Part shown: piece after piece, positions 39,501-44,687 of the stretch
Layout: every line of letters begins with the position of its first letter
How positions within the stretch are numbered: the stretch's first letter is position 1
Origin: an uncultured Collinsella sp.
Lineage (GTDB): Bacteria; Actinomycetota; Coriobacteriia; Coriobacteriales; Coriobacteriaceae
DNA length: 44,687 nt
Assembly: GCA_902469555.1 (NCBI GenBank)
Contig: CABRDB010000043.1
Span: 1-44,687 of the forward strand
Direction of reading: 5' to 3'
Position numbers and translations under genes: made by a program
The notes under the pieces: generated by a model
What the model saw: the letters and a program-made list of their open reading frames with translations, nothing else
Told to the model about the DNA's origin: nothing
Databases searched by the model: none

Positions 39501-39699
39501 CGACGTGCATTTTTGGGAGTATTCAGCATTGGCATGTCCTGAATGAGGTGCAGAACGACTGTTTTAAGTGCCCCCGATGGCGTAATTTGCCATCGGGGGC
39601 ACTTTTTATGCCGATCGGGCGCTATCTGCGTTCCAAATAGGACGCTGAGGATGGCGCACGGCGCGCTCCAATGCTGAATACTCCCAAAAATGTACGTCG
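39501..39699. repeat. 199-bp element with 32-base inverted ends
   Basis: The arm 39501-39532 is complementary to 39668-39699 with a single G-T wobble. The interior carries the terminator of the LacI gene at 39566-39607. It shares no obvious core with the 127- or 151-bp families. It lies between the regulator and the uxaC operators, in the gap 39476-39935. Confidence 0.7.
39566..39607 (+). terminator. Terminator of the LacI-family gene
   Basis: A perfect 16-base-pair stem (39566-39581 with 39589-39604) around GTAATTT is followed by TTT. It is nested inside the 199-bp inverted repeat. Confidence 0.88.
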
Positions 39700-39829
39700 G
39701 GACATGACCCACCTGAGCAAAAGCGCTCAAGTTCGGTGTTCGGGGACGCCAACCAGTCCGCAATACATGCAAGTCACATCCCCAGCAACCGTTGAACGGG
39801 CAAAATCTACCGTTCACCCCGTGGTGGTT

Positions 39830-39845
39830 AGGTGAACGTTCACCT
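39830..39845. promoter_or_regulatory. Operator palindrome O1 upstream of uxaC
   Basis: AGGTGAACGTTCACCT is a perfect 16-base palindrome with a central CG as in LacI-family operators. A weaker related inverted repeat, TGAACGG/CCGTTCA, lies at about 39793-39818. Confidence 0.72.
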
Positions 39846-39869
39846 TTTGAGGTGCAATGGATTAGTATA

Positions 39870-39881
39870 GTGAACGTTCAC
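39870..39881. promoter_or_regulatory. Operator palindrome O2 upstream of uxaC
   Basis: GTGAACGTTCAC repeats the core of O1, centre to centre 38 bp away. It directly follows the TAGTAT/TATAGT -10-like sequence at 39863-39871, so binding would block transcription start. Confidence 0.72.
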
Positions 39882-39935
39882 CTAAAGGATAACGAGCGCG
39901 CCGTGCGCCCGCCTTGCCAGCAAAGGGGCTGTTTG

Positions 39936-41363
39936 ATGAAAAACTTTATGGACGATCAGGATTTCCTGCTGAGCACCAAGACCGGCGAGGAGCTGTTCCA
40001 CAACTTTGCCGAGGGCATGCCCATCGTCGACTATCACTGCCACATTTCTCCTAAGGAGATTTGGGAGGACAAGCGTTTCGAGAACATCACCGAGGTTTGG
40101 CTGGGCGGCGACCACTACAAGTGGCGCCTGATGCGTGCCAACGGCGTCGACGAGCGTTTTATCACTGGCGACGCCCCTGCTCGCGAGAAGTTCCAAAAGT
40201 GGGCCGAGACCCTGGGTCGCTGCGTTGGCAACCCCGTCTTTGAGTGGAGCCACCTGGAGCTTAAGCGCTACTTTGGCTACGAGGGCGTCCTCAACGGCAA
40301 GACTGCCCAGGAGGTCTGGGACCTTGCCAACGCCAAGCTCGCTGAGGCTAGCTTTACCTGCCGTAACCTGATCAAGCAGTCCAACGTCCGCATGATCTGC
40401 ACTACCGACGACCCCGCCGACAGCTTTGAGTGGCACAAGAAGATTGCCGCCGACGACAGCTTTGACGTTCAGGTCGTTCCCGCCATGCGCCCCGATGCCG
40501 CTTTGCGCATCGAGCGCGGCCAGGAGTTTGCCGACTACTGCAAGCACCTTTCCGAGGTTGCCGGCGTTGAGGTCAGCGACTTTGAGGGCATGAAGGCTGC
40601 CATTTCCAAGCGCTACGACGTTGCTCACGAGCTGGGCTGCCGCGCCTCCGACCACGCACTCGACTACGTTATGTACGTCCCGGCTACCGCCGACGAGATC
40701 GAGGCTATCTTTGCCAAGGGTCTGGCTGCCGAGCCGCTTACCGAGGAAGAGGTCCTCAAGTACAAGACTGCCTTTATGCAGTTCGTTGCCGGCGAGTATG
40801 TCCGTCTGGGCTGGGCCATGCAGCTGCACTTTGGCTGCAAGCGCGACAACAACCGCGCCATGTTCGCCAAGCTCGGTCCCGACACCGGCTACGACTGCAT
40901 CTCCAACTACACGCCGTCCGACCAGCTCGCCGATTTCCTCAACTCCATCCAGGAGACCTGCGGCCTGCCCAAGACCATCCTGTACAGCCTGAACCCCATC
41001 GATAACACCATGATCGATACCGTCATGGGCTGCTTCCAGGAGGCTCCGACCGCCGGTAAGATCCAGAACGGCTCCGCCTGGTGGTTCAACGACAACGAGG
41101 TCGGCATGCGCGAGCAACTCACGGCTCTGGCTAACGAGGGCGTGCTGGGCAACTTTGTGGGCATGCTTACCGACTCCCGCTCTTTCCTGTCCTATCCGCG
41201 CCACGAGTACTTCCGTCGCGTGCTGTGCAGCGTGATCGGCGAGTGGGTCGAGCAGGGCAAGTACCCGGCCGACATGGAGCTGCTGGGCAGTATCGTGCGC
41301 GACATCAGCTACAACAACGCGGTCCGCTACTTTGGCTTTGATTTGGACACCGTCGAGGCATAA
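39936..41363 (+). CDS. uxaC: Glucuronate/galacturonate isomerase
   Basis: A 475-residue member of the amidohydrolase superfamily that isomerises D-glucuronate to fructuronate and D-galacturonate to tagaturonate. Near the N-terminus MPIVDYHCHISPKEIWED holds the HxH metal site. NYTPSDQLADFLNSIQETCGLPKTILYSLNP and GWAMQLHFGCKRDNN follow. ATG 39936 follows AAAGGGG and gives the normal length (E. coli about 470); the frame is open further upstream across the operators. It is the first gene of uxaC-uxaB-uxaA. Confidence 0.95.
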   Translation: MKNFMDDQDFLLSTKTGEELFHNFAEGMPIVDYHCHISPKEIWEDKRFENITEVWLGGDHYKWRLMRANGVDERFITGDAPAREKFQKWAETLGRCVGNPVFEWSHLELKRYFGYEGVLNGKTAQEVWDLANAKLAEASFTCRNLIKQSNVRMICTTDDPADSFEWHKKIAADDSFDVQVVPAMRPDAALRIERGQEFADYCKHLSEVAGVEVSDFEGMKAAISKRYDVAHELGCRASDHALDYVMYVPATADEIEAIFAKGLAAEPLTEEEVLKYKTAFMQFVAGEYVRLGWAMQLHFGCKRDNNRAMFAKLGPDTGYDCISNYTPSDQLADFLNSIQETCGLPKTILYSLNPIDNTMIDTVMGCFQEAPTAGKIQNGSAWWFNDNEVGMREQLTALANEGVLGNFVGMLTDSRSFLSYPRHEYFRRVLCSVIGEWVEQGKYPADMELLGSIVRDISYNNAVRYFGFDLDTVEA

Positions 41364-41387
41364 GCCTGCATCGAATCACATCGAACT

Positions 41388-41423
41388 CGGGAGCGCCGTT
41401 GCCACACGCGGCGCCCCCGTTTT
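41388..41423 (+). terminator. Intercistronic terminator-like hairpin, uxaC-uxaB
   Basis: CGGGAGCGCCG pairs with CGGCGCCCCCG with one mismatch, followed by TTTT. It may lower expression of downstream genes relative to uxaC. Confidence 0.6.
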
Positions 41424-41459
41424 GCTTGCACGCTAACAGCTATCTAAGGAGAGACACAG

Positions 41460-42974
41460 ATGGAGAACATCAGCTACGATGCGCTCGAGAAGATCGGCTA
41501 CAAGGGCTATTTGCTGCCCAAGGATGCTCCCGAGAAGGTTCTGCAGTTTGGCGAGGGCAATTTCCTGCGCGCCTTCGTCGACCGTTTCTTTGACATGGGC
41601 AACGAGGCCACCGGCTGGAACGGCAAGGTCGTCATGGTGCAGCCCATCAACGGTGCCTTTGGCTTTGCCGACGGTATCAATGCCCAGGACGACCTGTACA
41701 CCGTGCTGGTGCGCGGCAAGGAGAACGGCAACACGGTTGACGAGTCCCGCGTGATCAGCGCCTGCAGCCGCTGCCTTAACCCGTATCGTGAGGACGACTA
41801 CCGCGCCATGATGGAGGTCGCCGTCTCCGACGACCTGGAGATCATCGTCTCCAACACCACCGAGGCCGGTATCGCCTATGACCCGTCCTGCAAGGCCGAC
41901 GACATGCCACCCGCGAGCTTCCCCGCCAAGCTTGCCCAGGTGCTCCACACCCGCTGGGCTGCCGGTAAGCCGGGCGTCATCGTCCTCGCCTGCGAGCTCA
42001 TCGATCACAACGGCGAGGAGTTGCTGCGCATCATGAACCAGTATGTGAGCGACTGGGGCTGGGAGGACGAGTTTGCGCAGTGGATGGCTAACGACTGCAC
42101 CGTCTGCACCACGCTCGTCGACACCATCGTCCCCGGCCGCATCCGCGATCCTAAGGAGGCCGCGGCGGTTGCCGAGCGTCTGGGCTACGAGGATCCCTTC
42201 CTGGCCGTGCGCGAGCCCTTCCAGATGTGGGGCATCCAGGGCGACGAGTCGCTTGCCGAGAAGCTTCCCTTTGTGAAGGCTGGTCTTCCGGGTGTCTTTG
42301 TGACTCCCGACGTCACCCCGTACAAAAAGCGCAAGGTCCGCATCCTCAACGGTGCCCATACCGCCTTCGTTCCGGGTTCCTGGGTTGCCGGCTTTGATAT
42401 CGTGCGCGACTGCATGCATGACGAGACCATTCGCGGCTTCATGAACACCATGCTCTACGACGAGGTCATTCCGACGCTTGCCGCCGACTTGGATGTCGAG
42501 GACTGCAAGGCCTTTGCCGCCGCCGTCGAAAACCGCTTCGACAACCCGTTTATTGATCATGCGCTGCTCTCCATCTGCCTCAACTCCACGGCTAAGTGGC
42601 GCGCTCGTGACCTGCCCACGCTCAAGGACTACGTTGCCGAGACCGGCAACCTGCCCAAGTGCCTGGCGACGAGCCTCGCTACGCTCATCTCCTTCTACAC
42701 GCAGGAGCTCGTGTCCCGCGAGGGCGACGGCCTGCACCTGCGTCGCTCCGACGGCACCGAGTACACCGCTCAGGACGACGCCTTCGTGCTCGACTTCTAC
42801 GCCGCCCATGCCGGCGCCGACGATGCCCAGCTGGTGCACGACGTGCTCACCAACGAGCAGATGTGGGGCGAGGACCTTACGCAGATCGCAGGTCTTGAGG
42901 AGTTTGTCGTCAGCGCGCTCGCTGTCGTGCGTGCCGAGGGCGCCAAGCAGGCCTTCGCCAACGCTCAGGCGTAA
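41460..42974 (+). CDS. uxaB: Tagaturonate reductase (altronate oxidoreductase)
   Basis: A 504-residue NAD-dependent enzyme of the mannitol dehydrogenase superfamily, reducing tagaturonate to altronate. The N-terminal LQFGEGNFLRAFVDRFFD is the UxaB dinucleotide-site signature. VSNTTEAGIAYD and KVRILNGAHTAFVPGSWVAGFDIVRDCMHD (with the catalytic Lys/Asn/His region) are also typical. The ATG follows AAGGAGAG. Genes on both sides code for the previous and next pathway steps. Fructuronate reductase UxuB is a related family, but the uxaA neighbour favours UxaB. Confidence 0.92.
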   Translation: MENISYDALEKIGYKGYLLPKDAPEKVLQFGEGNFLRAFVDRFFDMGNEATGWNGKVVMVQPINGAFGFADGINAQDDLYTVLVRGKENGNTVDESRVISACSRCLNPYREDDYRAMMEVAVSDDLEIIVSNTTEAGIAYDPSCKADDMPPASFPAKLAQVLHTRWAAGKPGVIVLACELIDHNGEELLRIMNQYVSDWGWEDEFAQWMANDCTVCTTLVDTIVPGRIRDPKEAAAVAERLGYEDPFLAVREPFQMWGIQGDESLAEKLPFVKAGLPGVFVTPDVTPYKKRKVRILNGAHTAFVPGSWVAGFDIVRDCMHDETIRGFMNTMLYDEVIPTLAADLDVEDCKAFAAAVENRFDNPFIDHALLSICLNSTAKWRARDLPTLKDYVAETGNLPKCLATSLATLISFYTQELVSREGDGLHLRRSDGTEYTAQDDAFVLDFYAAHAGADDAQLVHDVLTNEQMWGEDLTQIAGLEEFVVSALAVVRAEGAKQAFANAQA

Positions 42975-42985
42975 ATTTCCGGCGC

Positions 42986-43017
42986 AGACGCGGGCGCGGG
43001 ACGGCGTGCCCGCGTCT
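42986..43017 (+). other. Intercistronic hairpin between uxaB and uxaA
   Basis: AGACGCGGGC pairs perfectly with GCCCGCGTCT around a 12-base loop. There is no T-run, so it is probably a stability or spacing element, not a terminator. Confidence 0.45.
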
Positions 43018-43055
43018 CGACTTCTGCTCAACCTGTAGGGTTAGGACCATTTGTA

Positions 43056-44540
43056 ATGAATACTATCCAGATCAATCCGGCCGATAACGTGATCGTTGCG
43101 CTGTCGCCGTTTGCCAAGGGCACTGCCGTCGCGGTTCCCGGGGTGGGCGAGGTCGTGGCCGCAGAGGATATTCCGCAAGGCCACAAGATGGCTGTGCGCT
43201 CGATTGCCGCCGGCGAGGACGTCATTAAGTACGGCCTTCCTATCGGTCATGTGACGGGCGATGTCCAGCCCGGTCAGTGGCTCCACACGCACAATGTGAA
43301 GACCAACCTTTCGGGCGAGGTCGAGTATACCTACAACCCCACACATCCGGTCGTTGAGCCGGTTGAGCCCGAGACCTTTATGGGGTTCCGCCGCGCCGAC
43401 GGTCGTGCCGCGACGCGCAACGAGCTGTGGATCATCCCCACGGTCGGCTGTGTCAACGAAGTCGCCCGTGCCATGTGCGAGCAGGCCCAGGATCTGGTCG
43501 ATGGCTCGCTGGAGGGCGTCTACTACTTCCCGCATCCGTTCGGTTGCTCGCAGACCGGCGCCGACCATGCCCAGACCCGTCGTCTGCTGGTGGCACTGTC
43601 GCGTCACGCAAATGCCGCGGGCGTGCTGTTCCTGTCGCTCGGTTGCGAGAACTGCACGCATCAGCAGGTGCTCGACGAGCTCGGTGACTTCGATCACGAG
43701 CGCGTTCGTTTTCTCACCTGCCAGGATGTAGCCGACGAGCAAATCGAGGGCCACAAGATTCTGGCCGAGCTGGCAGACCTGGCAAAGCAGTCCAAGCGCG
43801 AGCCCATTCCGGCCTCCGAGCTGGTCATTGGTCTTAAGTGTGGCGGCTCCGACGGTCTTTCGGGCATTACCGCCAACCCCACGATCGGTCGCGTGAGCGA
43901 TATGGTCGTCGCCCGTGGCGGCACGTCGGTGCTTACCGAGGTGCCCGAGATGTTTGGCGCGGAGAGCATCCTGCTCGACCGTTGCGAGAACGAGCAGGTC
44001 TTTAACGCTGCCTCCGACATGCTCAATGGATTTAAGGACTACTTTATTAGCCACGGCGAGGTCGTTTATGAGAACCCGAGTCCCGGCAACAAGGACGGCG
44101 GTATTACCACGCTCGAGGACAAGAGCTGCGGCTGCGTGCAAAAGGGCGGATCTGCCCCCATCGTCGACGTGCTGCCGTATGCCGGCCAGGCAAATAAACA
44201 CGGCCTGAACATGCTGTGCGGTCCGGGCAACGACATGGTATCCACCACGGCGTTGACGGCTGCCGGCTGCCACGTGATTCTGTTCTCGACCGGCCGCGGC
44301 ACACCGTTTGGCGCGCCGGCGCCTACCCTCAAGGTGTTCACCAATCAGCGTTTGTGCGACCACAAGGCCAACTGGATGGACTTTAACGCTGGCGTGATTG
44401 CCACGGGTGAGCGCACACTCGACGAGGCTGCCCACGATCTGTACCAGCTGGTGCTGGAGACGGCGAGCGGTAAGCTCACGAGTGCTGAGCGCCGTGGCTG
44501 TCACGAGATCAGTATCTGGAAGGACGGCGTCTGCTTGTAG
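43056..44540 (+). CDS. uxaA: Altronate dehydratase
   Basis: A 494-residue iron-dependent dehydratase producing 2-keto-3-deoxygluconate from altronate. The N-terminal SAF domain (about 1-95, IPQGHKMAVRSIAAGEDVIKYGLPIG) is fused to the UxaA/GarD C-terminal domain, with RATRNELWIIPTVGCVNEVA, HPFGCSQTGAD, SLGCENCTHQQ and LKCGGSDGLSGITANP. The ribosome site (TAGGA, nine bases upstream) is modest. The KDG kinase and aldolase needed to complete the pathway are not in the window. Confidence 0.95.
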   Translation: MNTIQINPADNVIVALSPFAKGTAVAVPGVGEVVAAEDIPQGHKMAVRSIAAGEDVIKYGLPIGHVTGDVQPGQWLHTHNVKTNLSGEVEYTYNPTHPVVEPVEPETFMGFRRADGRAATRNELWIIPTVGCVNEVARAMCEQAQDLVDGSLEGVYYFPHPFGCSQTGADHAQTRRLLVALSRHANAAGVLFLSLGCENCTHQQVLDELGDFDHERVRFLTCQDVADEQIEGHKILAELADLAKQSKREPIPASELVIGLKCGGSDGLSGITANPTIGRVSDMVVARGGTSVLTEVPEMFGAESILLDRCENEQVFNAASDMLNGFKDYFISHGEVVYENPSPGNKDGGITTLEDKSCGCVQKGGSAPIVDVLPYAGQANKHGLNMLCGPGNDMVSTTALTAAGCHVILFSTGRGTPFGAPAPTLKVFTNQRLCDHKANWMDFNAGVIATGERTLDEAAHDLYQLVLETASGKLTSAERRGCHEISIWKDGVCL

Positions 44541-44596
44541 CGGCAAGTGCGCCCAAGCATAGCGAGATGTCATCGGCCCCATCGGGAGTGTGAACT

Positions 44597-44636
44597 GCCT
44601 CCCATTTCTTGGACATGAGAAATGGGAGGCTTTCTT
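44597..44636 (+). terminator. Terminator of the uxa operon
   Basis: A perfect 13-base-pair stem, GCCTCCCATTTCT (44597-44609) with AGAAATGGGAGGC (44618-44630), is followed by TTTCTTT. Its right arm contains GGGAGG, which would be the ribosome site of the reading frame starting at 44638. Confidence 0.85.
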
Positions 44637-44637
44637 T

Positions 44638-44687
44638 ATGCGCGTTGATTTGAGAGTGAAGCATGATGTCGAGGCCAGGAAGGCGGC
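44638..44687 (+). CDS. Start of an unidentified reading frame, cut by the window end
   Basis: ATG with GGGAGG eight bases upstream opens MRVDLRVKHDVEARKA and continues past the window. The short basic N-terminus does not identify a family; a transposase helix-turn-helix protein is one possibility. The ribosome site is inside the preceding hairpin. Confidence 0.35.
   Translation, partial: MRVDLRVKHDVEARKA

Noticed and set aside
39792..39935. N-terminally extended uxaC
   Set aside because: The upstream in-frame region contains the twin operators and promoter. ATG 39936 has a good ribosome site and gives the normal protein length.

Overview
The window is about 60% G+C. It is densely packed with genes, mostly in short operons on the + strand, and reads like a chromosome segment of a gut Coriobacteriia member. 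Collinsella or a close relative is my best guess. The guess rests on gene style: two tandem YhgE/Pip proteins, FeoA-FeoA-FeoB with a Cys-rich partner, a Lactobacillus-like nickel lactate racemase locus and hexuronate catabolism genes. There is no 16S rRNA gene to confirm it. I found no rRNA, intact tRNA, CRISPR array, prophage or complete insertion sequence.

Layout. 1-240: hairpin-rich non-coding edge. 242-6939: a PBP5-type D,D-carboxypeptidase (minus strand) faces a VanRS-like two-component pair, followed by a lone pstB and a PhoP/PhoR pair. 7135-9739: chain-length protein, tyrosine autokinase and PHP-type tyrosine phosphatase of an exopolysaccharide regulatory module with no glycosyltransferases beside them, then a GNAT acetyltransferase. 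9942-17414: htpG and two tandem YhgE/Pip membrane proteins. 17754-21576: DMT-type exporter, M20 amidohydrolase, MFS transporter. 21881-26265: hisS and ppc.

26731-31355: a convergent lactate racemase locus. larA and the channel gene larD run on +, while larB, larC and a TetR regulator run on -. LarA keeps the key residues at the same numbers as I recall them for the Lactobacillus enzyme. LarC stops after its first domain, and no larE is present. A perfect inverted repeat upstream of larB is a candidate TetR operator.

31470-34704: serB, aspS and an HPr-like protein with Asp at position 46. 34893-38251: iron uptake (feoA, feoA, feoB, Cys-rich protein) with a strong DtxR/IdeR-like box before feoB. 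38396-44540: a LacI-family regulator and uxaC-uxaB-uxaA, with two GTGAACGTTCAC palindromes at the uxaC promoter. A truncated reading frame starts at 44638.

The most unusual content is between genes. Two pairs of long palindromic elements have members of identical length: 127 bp (26287-26413 and 28814-28940) and 151 bp (12020-12170 and 17444-17594). Within each pair some parts are constant, while the stems differ in sequence and remain self-complementary. In the 127-bp pair I count 12 stem positions that differ, each compensated on the opposite arm. Further long palindromes lie at 12203, 21687, 21749, 34249, 37918 and 39501. This suggests families of structured intergenic elements maintained for base pairing.
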